Source: Streptomyces spiralis
GTDB lineage: Bacteria > Actinomycetota > Actinomycetes > Streptomycetales > Streptomycetaceae
Direction of reading: 5' to 3'
Assembly (NCBI RefSeq): GCF_014654675.1
Contig: NZ_BNBC01000065.1
Coordinates: 1 to 42,442, forward strand
DNA length: 42,442 nt
Part shown: positions 28,692 through 36,961 of the stretch, one piece after another
How the letters are laid out: every line of letters begins with the position of its first letter
Numbering within the stretch: the first letter of the stretch is position 1
The notes under the pieces: generated by a model
Told to the model about the DNA's origin: nothing
The model's database searches: none
Seen by the model: only the letters and a program-made list of their open reading frames with translations
Position numbers and translations under genes: made by a program

Positions 28692-30095
28692 TCAGTCCCC
28701 GAGCCGGTCGATCTGCCGCAGCTTGTTCGTCGCGTCCAGGGCGGCCACCTTGTACGACTCCGCCAGCGTCGGGTAGTTGAACACCGCGTCGACCAGGTAG
28801 TCCACCGTGCCGCCGCAGCCCATCACCGTCTGCCCGATGTGGATGAGCTCCGTGGCCCCGGTGCCGAAGCAGTGCACCCCGAGCAGCGTGCGGTCCTCCG
28901 GTGAGACCAGCAGCTTCAGCATGCCGTGCGAGTCGCCGATGATCTGCCCGCGGGCCAGCTCCCGGTAGCGGGACACGCCCACCTCGAACGGCACCCGGTC
29001 CTCGGTGAGCTGGTCCTCGGTCCGCCCGACGAAGCTGATCTCCGGAATGGTGTAGATCCCGATGGGCTGCAGACCGTGCATGCGGCCGACGGGTTCTCCG
29101 CAGGCGTGGTACGCCGCCGCCCGGCCCTGCTCCATGGAGGTCGCCGCGAGCGCGGGGAAGCCGATCACGTCGCCGACCGCGTAGATGTGCGGCACCTGCG
29201 TGCGGTAGTGCTCGTCCACCGCGATCCGGCCGCGCGCGTCGGCGGCCAGCCCGGCCTTGTGCAGGTCCAGCCCGTCGGTGAGCCCCTGCCGGCCCGCCGA
29301 GTACATCACCGCGTCCGCCGGTATCTTCTTGCCGCTCTCCAGGACGGTCAGCGTGCCGTTCTGGTGCCGCTCGACGGCGGCCACCGTCTCCCCGAACCGG
29401 AAGGTGACGGCGAGGTCCCGCAGGTGGTAGCGGAGCGACTCGACGATCTCGACGTCGCACATGTCGAGCATCCCCGCCCGCTTCTCGACCACGGTGACCT
29501 TGCTGCCGAGCGCGGCGAACATGGAGGCGTACTCCATGCCGATCACCCCGGCGCCGACGATGACCATGGACCGCGGCACCCGCTCCAGCGCGAGAACGTT
29601 GTCGGAGTCCATGATGGTGCGCCCGTCGAACTCGACGCTGTCCGGGCGGGCCGGGCGCGTACCGGTGGCGATGACGATGTGGTCGGCGGTCAACAGCCGT
29701 TCTTCACCGGTCACTTCGCGCAGGGCGACGGTGTGGTCGTCGACGAAGCGGCCGGTCCCGGCGAACAGGGAGACGTGGTTGCGGGAGAGCTGGCTGCGGA
29801 TGACGTCCACCTCGCGGCCGACCACGTGCCGGGTGCGCGCGGTCAGGTCGGCGACGGTGATGTCCTCCTTCAGCCGGTAGCTCTGCCCGTACAGATCGCG
29901 CTGGGTGAGTCCGGTGAGGTACAGCACCGCCTCGCGCAGGGTCTTGGAGGGGATGGTGCCGGTGTGGATGGAGACACCGCCGACCATGTCGGGGCTGTCG
30001 ACGACGGCGACCCGGCGGCCCAGCTTGGCCGCGGCGATGGCGGCCTTCTGGCCGCCCGGTCCGGATCCGATCACGAGCATGTCGAAGTCGGGCAC
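28692..30095 (-). CDS. sthA: soluble (Si-specific) NAD(P)+ transhydrogenase (467 aa)
   Basis: A cytoplasmic FAD flavoprotein that transfers hydride between NADPH and NAD+. GSGPGGQKAA (from residue 10) binds FAD, VIVGAGVIGMEYASMFAALG binds the pyridine nucleotide, and YAVGDVIGFPAL is the second FAD motif. The active-site disulfide CxxxxC of lipoamide dehydrogenases is absent; the stretch reads GGVSIHTGTIPSKTLREAV, as expected for SthA. The C-terminal dimerisation domain (CFGTGATELIHIGQ) matches the family. Length is standard. The GTG start is within a few residues of the usual SthA N-terminus. It is probably monocistronic. Confidence 0.95.
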   Translation of the reverse strand: MPDFDMLVIGSGPGGQKAAIAAAKLGRRVAVVDSPDMVGGVSIHTGTIPSKTLREAVLYLTGLTQRDLYGQSYRLKEDITVADLTARTRHVVGREVDVIRSQLSRNHVSLFAGTGRFVDDHTVALREVTGEERLLTADHIVIATGTRPARPDSVEFDGRTIMDSDNVLALERVPRSMVIVGAGVIGMEYASMFAALGSKVTVVEKRAGMLDMCDVEIVESLRYHLRDLAVTFRFGETVAAVERHQNGTLTVLESGKKIPADAVMYSAGRQGLTDGLDLHKAGLAADARGRIAVDEHYRTQVPHIYAVGDVIGFPALAATSMEQGRAAAYHACGEPVGRMHGLQPIGIYTIPEISFVGRTEDQLTEDRVPFEVGVSRYRELARGQIIGDSHGMLKLLVSPEDRTLLGVHCFGTGATELIHIGQTVMGCGGTVDYLVDAVFNYPTLAESYKVAALDATNKLRQIDRLGD

Positions 30096-30224
30096 GCACC
30101 GGAGTCTGACAGCACAACGCCCCCCGCGGAAAGAGCCCGGAGGGACCGGGGCGGCATCCCCGGTCCCTCAGTCCCTCCCGGCTCCCTTCCCGACGGCCGG
30201 CGGACCCGCACGGTCCGCCGGTCG

Positions 30225-30309
30225 CTAGGGGGTGTCTCGTCGATCAGGGCGGATCAGGGAGCGGTGCCGGCCACCGCGAGCCCGGCATGATCGGCGAGAC
30301 ACCCCCTAG
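30225..30309. mobile_element. 85-bp MITE-like element with CTAG ends
   Basis: Two 22-base arms, 30225-30246 and 30288-30309, are inverted copies with one mismatch (T against C, which still pairs as G-U in RNA). Each end carries CTAG, which may be a 4-bp target duplication, followed by GGGGTGTCTC, like the terminal repeats of IS5-type elements. Only 41 bases separate the arms, so it cannot encode a transposase. As transcribed it would also form a strong hairpin between sthA and the 67-aa gene. Confidence 0.55.
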
Positions 30310-30509
30310 GGCAGCAGCTTGTCCAGGGCGGCCGGGCCCTCCGTTTCGATCTTGCGCTTGGCCCATTCCAGGTTGCGCGGGGTGATGTCCCGGCCCGCGG
30401 CCAGCACGATGTCCTCGGGCGAGACGTCGGTACCGGTACGGGCGTGGAGCACGTTGTCCGGGGTGCAGCCCCCGGCCCAACGGGATGCATCGGGTTGTGA
30501 CGTCGACAT
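30306..30509 (-). CDS. small conserved hypothetical protein (67 aa)
   Basis: A short soluble protein with a helical C-terminal half (SPEDIVLAAGRDITPRNLEWAKRK) and one Cys. I do not recognise a family, but the sequence has the composition of a real protein and ATG 30509 follows GAGGAGG. The stop codon TAG belongs to the CTAG at the right end of the MITE-like element, so insertion happened exactly at or next to the end of this gene. The original C-terminus could have been longer. Divergent to the GH15 gene across about 280 bases. Confidence 0.65.
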   Translation of the reverse strand: MSTSQPDASRWAGGCTPDNVLHARTGTDVSPEDIVLAAGRDITPRNLEWAKRKIETEGPAALDKLLP

Positions 30510-30792
30510 GTGTCCTCCTCGGCTCCGGCCGGGTCCCCGCCCGGGTCCGGACTGCGCCGCCCGTGCTGCGGGACCGGGACCTTCTCCCACCATTGCCCGG
30601 CGCGCCGCACCCTGCATCCGGAAGGGCGCGCCGTACCGGCCGGGACGACCCCGGCCGGTTGTGGGGCACCTGCCCGCCGTCTCCGAAAACATCCCTCCCG
30701 GCCGTCCGCTCCTAAGCTGGAAGGGCCCGAGAAGGCCGGACAGCGACTCGCTCCGGAAGCTGTCCGCGTGCCCAGACAGGGAGGCCGCCGCG

Positions 30793-32652
30793 ATGGCCGA
30801 CACCCCGAGCCCCCACCCCGCGTCCGGCGCGCCGTCCCGGCCCGGCGCGTCCGGCTATGTGCCGATCGCCGAGCACGGGCTGATCGGCGATCTGCGCACC
30901 GTCGCCCTCGTCGGCAGCGACGGCACGATCGACTGGTACTGCTGCCCCGCCTTCGACGCCCCCAGCGTCTTCGCCTCGGTGCTGGACGCCGAGCGTGGTG
31001 GCTGCTTCGAGCTCGCCGCGGTCCAGGCGGCACGCACCAAGCAGTTCTACTTCCCCGACACCAACGTGCTGATCACCCGGTTCTTCACCGAGGACGGCGT
31101 CGGCGAGGTGCAGGACTTCATGCCGGTGACCGGGGCCTCGGGCGGTGGGGAGGCCGAGAGGCACCGGCTCATCCGGCGGGTGCTGTGCGTGCGCGGCACC
31201 CTCCCGTTCCGTGCGCGAGTCGCTCCACGCTTCAACTACGGTGCCGACCCGCACACGCTCCAGGCCCAGGGCTGCATGGTCCTGTTCGAGTCGGCGACCC
31301 TGTCCCTCGCCCTGACGGCCACCGTGCCCCTGGAGATCGACGGCCCGGACGTACGCGCGGACTTCAAGCTCGACGAGGGCGAGTCGGCGGTCTTCGCCCT
31401 CGATCAGGTGGGCGGCGAGGTGGCGCCGCGCCGGTGCGCGCACCTGGAGGCCGAGGAACACTTCTCGGCCACCGTGGCGTACTGGCGGCGCTGGCTGGCG
31501 CAGTCCCGCTACCGCGGCCGCTGGCGGGAGCGGGTGCACCGCTCCGCGCTCACCCTGAAGCTGCTCACCTACGCCCCGACCGGCGCCATCATCGCCGCGC
31601 CCACCACGAGCCTGCCCGAACGGATCGGCGGCGAGCGCAACTGGGACTACCGCTACGTCTGGGTCCGCGACGCCGCGTTCGCCGTCTACGCGCTGCTTCG
31701 CCTCGGCTTCACCGGCGAGGCCGAGGCCTTCATGCGGTTCCTGACCCAGCACATCAGCCCGGGCGACGGGAAGGCCAACGGCCCGCTGCAGATCATGTAC
31801 GGCATCGACGGCCGCTCTGAGCTGCCCGAAAGCGTGCTCGACCACCTGGAGGGGCACCATGGCTCGGCCCCGGTCCGGGTCGGCAATGCCGCCGCCGACC
31901 AGCTCCAGCTCGACATCTACGGCGCCCTGATCGACTCGATCTACCTCTACGACAAGTGGGCCCAGCCGATCTCCAGCTCCCAGTGGGACGACGTCTGCGC
32001 CCTGGTGGACTGGGTGTGCGACAACTGGGACCAGCCCGACGAAGGGGTCTGGGAGACCCGCGGCGGCCGGAAGAACTTCCTGTACTCGCGTCTGATGTGC
32101 TGGGTGGCCATCGAACGCGCCATCCGGCTGGCCAACCGCCGCGGGCTGCCCGCCGACCTGCCCCGCTGGCGGCAGACCCGGGACGCGATCTACCGCCGCA
32201 TCATGGACCGCGGCTGGTCGGCAGGGCGCCAGGCCTTCGTCCAGTACGAGGACGGCGACGTGCTGGACGCCGCCATGCTCATGATGCCGCTGGCCAAGTT
32301 CATCGCGCCTACCGACCCCAAGTGGCTGTCCACCCTGGACGCGCTGACGGAGGACCTGGTCTCCGACTCCCTCGTCTACCGCTACGACCCGCGCTCCAGT
32401 CCCGACGGGCTGCGCGGCGACGAGGGCACGTTCTCCATCTGCTCGTTCTGGTACGTGGAGGCCCTCACCCGGGCCGGCCGGCTCGACGAGGCACGGCTCG
32501 CCTTCGAGAAGATGCTCACCTACGCCAACCACCTCGGCCTGTACGCCGAGGAGATCGGCCGCACCGGCGAGCAGCAGGGCAACTTCCCGCAGGCGTTCAC
32601 CCACCTGTCCCTGATCAGCGCCGCCTACAACCTCGACCGCGCCCTCGGCTGA
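30793..32652 (+). CDS. GH15 family glycoside hydrolase, trehalase/glucoamylase-like (619 aa)
   Basis: A cytoplasmic enzyme of glycoside hydrolase family 15, the group that includes mycobacterial and streptomycete trehalases. The N-terminal beta-sandwich starts with GYVPIAEHGLIGDLRTVALVG-like sequence and contains DGTIDWYC. The (alpha/alpha)6 barrel begins near RNWDYRYVWVRDAAF (N283). EGVWETRGGRKNF and the C-terminal LGLYAEEI, then QQGNFPQAFTHLSLI carry the conserved acidic residues. Neither signal peptide nor starch-binding domain is present, favouring trehalose or another intracellular alpha-glucoside. ATG 30793 has AGGGAGG upstream; the frame is open much further but without a start of comparable quality. 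Confidence 0.9.
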   Translation: MADTPSPHPASGAPSRPGASGYVPIAEHGLIGDLRTVALVGSDGTIDWYCCPAFDAPSVFASVLDAERGGCFELAAVQAARTKQFYFPDTNVLITRFFTEDGVGEVQDFMPVTGASGGGEAERHRLIRRVLCVRGTLPFRARVAPRFNYGADPHTLQAQGCMVLFESATLSLALTATVPLEIDGPDVRADFKLDEGESAVFALDQVGGEVAPRRCAHLEAEEHFSATVAYWRRWLAQSRYRGRWRERVHRSALTLKLLTYAPTGAIIAAPTTSLPERIGGERNWDYRYVWVRDAAFAVYALLRLGFTGEAEAFMRFLTQHISPGDGKANGPLQIMYGIDGRSELPESVLDHLEGHHGSAPVRVGNAAADQLQLDIYGALIDSIYLYDKWAQPISSSQWDDVCALVDWVCDNWDQPDEGVWETRGGRKNFLYSRLMCWVAIERAIRLANRRGLPADLPRWRQTRDAIYRRIMDRGWSAGRQAFVQYEDGDVLDAAMLMMPLAKFIAPTDPKWLSTLDALTEDLVSDSLVYRYDPRSSPDGLRGDEGTFSICSFWYVEALTRAGRLDEARLAFEKMLTYANHLGLYAEEIGRTGEQQGNFPQAFTHLSLISAAYNLDRALG

Positions 32653-32654
32653 CG

Positions 32655-32691
32655 CCGTGGCGCCCGCCCCGCCGATGCGCGGGCGCCACGG
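32655..32691. terminator. strong bidirectional terminator
   Basis: CCGTGGCGCCCGC (32655-32667) and GCGGGCGCCACGG (32679-32691) form a perfect 13-bp stem with an 11-base loop, between the converging GH15 and chitosanase genes. Confidence 0.75.
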
Positions 32692-32738
32692 CCGTACGGC
32701 TGCGTCAGCCGGTGCCGCGCGTCAGCCGATGGGGCGGG

Positions 32739-33578
32739 TCAGCCGATGTGGTACGGGTCCCCGTACACCTTCCAGTCCAGCGGCGGGTTGAGGTCGAGGT
32801 TGCGCCGGCGCAGGAACACCCGCTGCTCGGTGTCGACCCTGCTGGTGTCGCTGTGCGCCTCCTCCTGCTTCATGGCCCACACCCGCGCGTCCAGGAACGC
32901 GTCGAGGTACGTCACCTCGTCGCCGCCCTGCGCCGGCGGCTTCGCGGCGCGCAGGGCCCGCTTGCGTATGTTGCGGAAGCTGGTCGGGTCGTCGCCGTCA
33001 CCGTGCATCACGATCGCGTCGTAGTAGGCGAACTGGCCGAGCGCGCGCAGCCCGTCCGCCTTGCCCTGCCGGACGGCCGGGTCGAAGTAGACGCGGTCCC
33101 GCTCGTCGTTCTGCGCCTGCTGGAAGGCCGTGTCCCGGGCCGCCTTGCGCCAGTCCCCGGGGAAGTCCGGGTCCAGCCCCTCGTGCGAGTCGGTGCCGTT
33201 CACCCGGCGCAGCGCCGGGAGGTACCTGGCCAGGACATTGCCGGGCTTGCGGTCCGTGTAGAGCTGGACCAGGTCGAGCATGTCGCCGGTGCCGGAGCAG
33301 AAGCCGATGATGCCGGCGGTGTAGCCGCGGCCGTCGCCGATGTCCTCGATGTACTGGTACTGCGCCTTCCAGTCCAGCGAGGAGTTCTCCGCGCTCGACA
33401 CCAGCTGCATGGCGATCTCCTTCTTCGCCGGGTCGTCCAGGCCCGGTGCCGCCGCCGGTGCCGCCGCGACGCGCGGGGCGTCGAGCAGGGGGACGGCGGC
33501 CAGGGACACGCCCACGAGGGCGAGGACGGTACGGCGGGAGACGGCGGCCGGTACGGCCGTGCCGGGGTTCGGATGCAC
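32739..33578 (-). CDS. csnA: GH46 chitosanase, Tat-exported (279 aa)
   Basis: An extracellular endo-chitosanase that hydrolyses beta-1,4-glucosamine polymers. The N-terminus has a twin-arginine motif (SRRTVLAL) and a hydrophobic core ending AAAPA, so Tat export is likely. The catalytic acid is E64 in SAENSS and the second carboxylate D82 in GDGRGYT, 18 residues apart, as in the Kitasatospora N174 enzyme (E22/D40). AGIIGFCSGTGDMLDLV and the remaining helical lobe match family 46 to the C-terminal GDPYHIG. The GTG at 33578 or 33581 follows GGAG. A dyad at 33631-33653 is the likely operator. It is transcribed alone. Confidence 0.95.
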   Translation of the reverse strand: MHPNPGTAVPAAVSRRTVLALVGVSLAAVPLLDAPRVAAAPAAAPGLDDPAKKEIAMQLVSSAENSSLDWKAQYQYIEDIGDGRGYTAGIIGFCSGTGDMLDLVQLYTDRKPGNVLARYLPALRRVNGTDSHEGLDPDFPGDWRKAARDTAFQQAQNDERDRVYFDPAVRQGKADGLRALGQFAYYDAIVMHGDGDDPTSFRNIRKRALRAAKPPAQGGDEVTYLDAFLDARVWAMKQEEAHSDTSRVDTEQRVFLRRRNLDLNPPLDWKVYGDPYHIG

Positions 33579-33630
33579 CACGGGGGCTCCAAGTGTGAGT
33601 GGGGGGTGGAGAGTTGGCGTCCGGAGCCAA

Positions 33631-33653
33631 CTGATAGGAAGGTTTACTATCAG
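33631..33653. promoter_or_regulatory. operator-like dyad upstream of chitosanase
   Basis: CTGATAG (33631-33637) and CTATCAG (33647-33653) are perfect 7-base arms around GGAAGGTTT-A-like A/T-rich centre; the two halves stay symmetric over most of the centre. The AGGAA...TTTACT character resembles ROK-family sites, and the ROK repressor CsnR is known to control streptomycete chitosanase genes. Confidence 0.55.
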
Positions 33654-33723
33654 AGTCTCGAACATGTGGTCACCCGTCGAGCATGAAATTCGTAGAAATG
33701 AACGAGAGCGAGGTGCCGGGCCG

Positions 33724-36483
33724 TCAGGGCAGCGGCTGCTCCGCCCAGATGACCTTGCCGGTCGGCGTGTACCGGGTGCCCCAGCGTTCGGCAAGCTGTG
33801 CCACCAGGAACAGTCCGCGGCCGCCCTCGTCCGTCGTGGTGGCGTAGCGCAGATGCGGCGAGGTGCTGCTGCTGTCGAAGACCTCGCAGATCAGGGCGCG
33901 CTCACGCATCACCCGCACAAGGATGGGTGTGCTGCCGTATCGGATGGCGTTGGTGACCAGCTCGCTCAGGATCAGCTCCGTGGTGAACGTCAGGTCCTCG
34001 AGCCCCCACGCGGCCAGCCGCCGGCCCACCGCGGCCCGCACGTCCGCGACGGCCGCCGGGTCCGCGGGCACGTCCCACTCGGCGACCCGGTTCTCGCCCA
34101 GGGCCCGGGTGCGCGCGACGAGCAGCGCGATGTCGTCGCCCGGCCGGAACGGCTGCCGGGTGTCGAGCACCGTCCGGCACGTCTCCTCGGGCGACTCGCC
34201 CGCCGTGGCGAGCGCGTCGCGCAGCTCCTCCAGGCCGGTGTCGATGTCCCGCTCCCGGTCCTCCACCAGCCCGTCGGTGTACAGCACGAGCCGACTGCCC
34301 TCCGCGAGCTCGAGTTCGGCCGTCTCGAACGGCAGCCCGCCCAGTCCGAGCGGGGGACCGGCGGGCACGTCCGCGAACACGACCTCGCCCCCGGGCCGGA
34401 TCACGGCGGGCGGCGGATGGCCCGCGCGGGCCATGGCACAGCGCCGGGAGACCGGGTCGTAGATCGCGTACAGGCAGGTCGCGCCGATGACGGGGGCGCC
34501 GGCGCCGTCCTCCGTCTCGTCCTGGTCGATGCGGCCGACCAGTTCGTCCAGCAGCACGAGCAGTTCGTCCGGCGGCAGATCCAGCGCGGAGAAGTTGTGC
34601 ACCGCGGTCCGCAGCCGGCCCATGGTGGCCGCGGCGTGCAGCCCGTGCCCCACCACGTCCCCGACCACCAGCGCGACCCGTGCCCCGGACAACGGCAGGA
34701 CGTCGAACCAGTCACCGCCCACACCCGCCTGCGCCGGCAGATAGCGGTAGGCGATGTCCAGGGCGCTCTGCTCGGGCAGGCTCCGTGGCAGCAGACTGCG
34801 CTGCAAGGTGACCGCCATGCCGTGCTCGCGCGTGTAGCGGCGGGCGTTGTCGATCGAGACCGCGGCCCGCGCCACCAGCTCCTCTGCCAGGGCCAGCTCC
34901 TCGGTGTCGAAGGGCTCCGCCTTCTCGGACCGCCAGAAGTTGACCAGGCCCAGCACCACGGACCCGGCCCGCACCGGAACCGTGATCAGCGAGTGGATGC
35001 CGTACTGGACCACCTGCCCGGTGCGCTCCGGGTCCTGCGCCAGCCAGCCCGGGGCCGCCTCCAGCCGCGGCTCCAGCACCGGCCGCCGGGTGCGCAGGCT
35101 GTCCGCCTGCGGAGAGGAGGCGACGAAACGAATCTGCCGCCCCACCGGGTACAGCGGGGCGTCGTCGCGGATCCCGCCGTACGCCGTACGCCGCAGGGCG
35201 TCCCCGGGATCCGGCTCCTCGCCGCGCAGCACGGCGTCGTACAGGTCCACGGTGACGAAGTCCGCGAACCGCCCCACCGCCACCTGGGCCAGTTCCTCGG
35301 CGGTCCGGGTCACGTCCAGGGTGGTCCCGACACCCACACCGGCGTCGTAGAGCAGGCTCAGGCGCTCACGGGCCACCTCGGCACGGCCTGAGAGCGCGCG
35401 CAGCTCGGTGGAGTCGCGCAGGGTGGCCACGCTCCCCGACGGGCCGCCCTCCAGATCGGTGGGGCGCTGGTTGATCGCCAGCAGCCGGTCGCCGACCAGG
35501 TGCACCTCGTCGGTGGCGACCCGCCCGGACGCCAGCAGGTCGGCGATGTCGGGGGCGAGACCGAGATCGGGCACGCGCCGCTTCTCCGCGTCCGGCGGCA
35601 GGTCGAGCAGGCGGTGCGCCTCGTCGTTGGCGAGCAGCAGTTCGCCGTCGTCACCGACGATGATCACACCCTCGCGCACCGAGTGCAGCACCGCGTCGTG
35701 GTGCTCGTACATCCGGGTCATCTCACCCGGCCCCAGCCCATGGGTCTGACGCCGCAACCGCCGGCTGACCAGCGCCGTACCCGCCGTGGCCAGGGCCAGA
35801 CCCGCCGCCGCGGCGCCCAGTACCACGGGCAGCTGCCGCTCCGCGAGGCCGCCCACGCTCTGGGTGGTGATGCCGGCCGACACCAGGCCCACCACCGTGC
35901 CGTCCGGCGCCTTGACCGGCACCACGGCCTGCACCAGCTCCCCGATGGTCCCGTGGATCTCCTCGACGACGGTGCCGCCGCGCACCGCGGGCTCGATGGT
36001 GCCCACGAACTTCTGGCCGATGCGGCTCGACATGGGGTGGGTGTAGCGGATCCCGTCGGTGTTCATGACGACGATGAAGTCGACTTGCGCCGCCGTGCGG
36101 GCGGCTTCGGCCCGCGGCTGAAGGATCGCCGTCGGGTCAGGGGCGGCCAGCGCCGCGCGGGTCCCCGGCGCGTTGGCGAAGGTCTCGGCGACGGCGAGCG
36201 ACCGGTTGCGGGCCTCCTGGGTGCTGTCGTGCTGCACCTGCAGCACCAGTGCCGCCACCGCCGCCAGGACCAGCAGCAGCACGATGACGACCTGAAGGAC
36301 GAACACCTGTCCGGCGACAGTGTGTCCGCGCAGCGCCGCCCACACACCCGTGGACCGTCCGTCCGCAGCCCGGTTCCGCTGGGCGCGCTCACGGGCTCGC
36401 CGAGCGGGGCCAGGCGTCTGCTCGAGACGCTGACCGCGGGGACGGGTCGACCGGGTGCCGGTTCGACCCGGGAGTCGGACCAT
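33724..36483 (-). CDS. membrane sensor SpoIIE phosphatase with HATPase domain (919 aa)
   Basis: A membrane-bound regulator with both phosphatase and anti-sigma kinase-like modules. TM1 (residues about 60-83) and TM2 (218-240) flank an outside sensor resembling a single Cache/PDC domain (VVMNTDGIRYTHPMSSRIGQ). Then come PAS (about 255-360), GAF (385-560) and SpoIIE/PP2C (575-785; GGDWFDVLPL, GDVVGHGLHA, LYTDGLVEDR). The C-terminal HATPase_c domain has ELVTNAIRYG and DEGGRGLFLVAQLA, as in RsbW-like kinases. Combined function would let an external small molecule control an anti-sigma/antagonist cycle. Start ATG 36483; upstream sequence forms a long hairpin. No partner genes are adjacent. Confidence 0.92.
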   Translation of the reverse strand: MVRLPGRTGTRSTRPRGQRLEQTPGPARRARERAQRNRAADGRSTGVWAALRGHTVAGQVFVLQVVIVLLLVLAAVAALVLQVQHDSTQEARNRSLAVAETFANAPGTRAALAAPDPTAILQPRAEAARTAAQVDFIVVMNTDGIRYTHPMSSRIGQKFVGTIEPAVRGGTVVEEIHGTIGELVQAVVPVKAPDGTVVGLVSAGITTQSVGGLAERQLPVVLGAAAAGLALATAGTALVSRRLRRQTHGLGPGEMTRMYEHHDAVLHSVREGVIIVGDDGELLLANDEAHRLLDLPPDAEKRRVPDLGLAPDIADLLASGRVATDEVHLVGDRLLAINQRPTDLEGGPSGSVATLRDSTELRALSGRAEVARERLSLLYDAGVGVGTTLDVTRTAEELAQVAVGRFADFVTVDLYDAVLRGEEPDPGDALRRTAYGGIRDDAPLYPVGRQIRFVASSPQADSLRTRRPVLEPRLEAAPGWLAQDPERTGQVVQYGIHSLITVPVRAGSVVLGLVNFWRSEKAEPFDTEELALAEELVARAAVSIDNARRYTREHGMAVTLQRSLLPRSLPEQSALDIAYRYLPAQAGVGGDWFDVLPLSGARVALVVGDVVGHGLHAAATMGRLRTAVHNFSALDLPPDELLVLLDELVGRIDQDETEDGAGAPVIGATCLYAIYDPVSRRCAMARAGHPPPAVIRPGGEVVFADVPAGPPLGLGGLPFETAELELAEGSRLVLYTDGLVEDRERDIDTGLEELRDALATAGESPEETCRTVLDTRQPFRPGDDIALLVARTRALGENRVAEWDVPADPAAVADVRAAVGRRLAAWGLEDLTFTTELILSELVTNAIRYGSTPILVRVMRERALICEVFDSSSTSPHLRYATTTDEGGRGLFLVAQLAERWGTRYTPTGKVIWAEQPLP

Positions 36484-36557
36484 GAGCCGACTCTATCCGG
36501 CGGCCGGTACGTCCATGACGTCCTGCGTACGGCATTGGGGTCCGCGGCCGGGGCATC

Positions 36558-36608
36558 GCGGCCGCCGTCTCACGCCAGGTTTGTGAGATGTCCGTGAGAC
36601 GCGGCCGC
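36558..36608 (-). promoter_or_regulatory. long hairpin upstream of membrane sensor gene
   Basis: GCGGCCGCCGTCTCAC (36558-36573) pairs with GTGAGACGCGGCCGC (36594-36608) over 15 base pairs with one bulged C and a 20-base loop. A second GTGAGA (36583-36588) in the loop could pair instead with the same TCTCAC, giving two exclusive structures. It lies 75 bases before the ATG at 36483. Confidence 0.5.
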
Positions 36609-36767
36609 CGGCGGCAGCCCAGGTGACGCAATACCGCCCCGGCCGATGGAGGGTTCCGGTCCTCTGTCAGCCGTGGCCGTGACACGAGATGCCAACTGCA
36701 ATCGAACGGAAGTTCTACAAGATCTTTGGTATATGAAGCCGTGCTCGAGCCTGCCTCTAGGGAAAGA

Positions 36768-36805
36768 CCCGCCCCGCCAGAGGTTTCCGGTTCCAGCGGG
36801 GCGGG
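36768..36805 (-). terminator. terminator of radical SAM/peptide operon
   Basis: CCCGCCCCGC (36768-36777) and GCGGGGCGGG (36796-36805) give a 10-bp stem, extended by AGAC/GTCT with one bulge, and an 18-base loop. It begins 40 bases after the peptide stop on the minus strand and is followed by a short T-rich tract (TCTTTCCC). Confidence 0.65.
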
Positions 36806-36844
36806 CGTCTCATGGGGTGTCGGCCGAGTGCCCGCAAGAGCAGG

Positions 36845-36961
36845 TCACTCGTCCAGGTTGGCGACGGCGGTGATGGACGCGGCGGCCACAGGCGGCGCCC
36901 CGCGGCGGGCACTCTTGGGCTGGCTAGGCAGGATCTGCACCGGTACGGGTCGAGGTGTCAT
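36845..36961 (-). CDS. candidate RiPP precursor peptide (38 aa)
   Basis: The ATG overlaps the stop codon of the radical SAM gene (ATGA at 36958-36961), so translation is coupled. The peptide has a Pro-rich N-terminal part (MTPRPVPVQILPSQPKSARR) and an Ala/Val/Ser-rich C-terminal part (GAPPVAAASITAVANLDE). It has no Cys, Trp, Tyr, Phe or His, so thioether or aromatic cross-links are excluded; Thr, Ser, Asn, Gln, Arg, Lys, Ile, Val and Asp remain as possible sites. The basic KSARRG in the middle could be a leader cleavage point. A terminator follows directly. Coding status rests on position, coupling and context; no sequence family is recognised. Confidence 0.6.
   Translation of the reverse strand: MTPRPVPVQILPSQPKSARRGAPPVAAASITAVANLDE

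Larger units (their letters stand above)
36484..36844. other. intergenic region at edge of accessory segment, 361 bases
   Basis: Between the sensor gene and the 38-aa peptide gene lie a long hairpin (36558-36608), a less GC-rich stretch of about 50 bases (36688-36735) and the terminator of the peptide operon (36768-36805). No gene or tRNA is recognisable. Confidence 0.5.

Noticed and set aside
30306..30509. The 67-aa protein as a peptide precursor
   Set aside because: No modification enzyme nearby and the sequence looks like an ordinary small helical protein.
36680..36740. A tRNA or attachment site in the less GC-rich stretch at the edge of the accessory region
   Set aside because: No cloverleaf, T-loop or CCA-type end can be drawn, and no integrase gene is visible.
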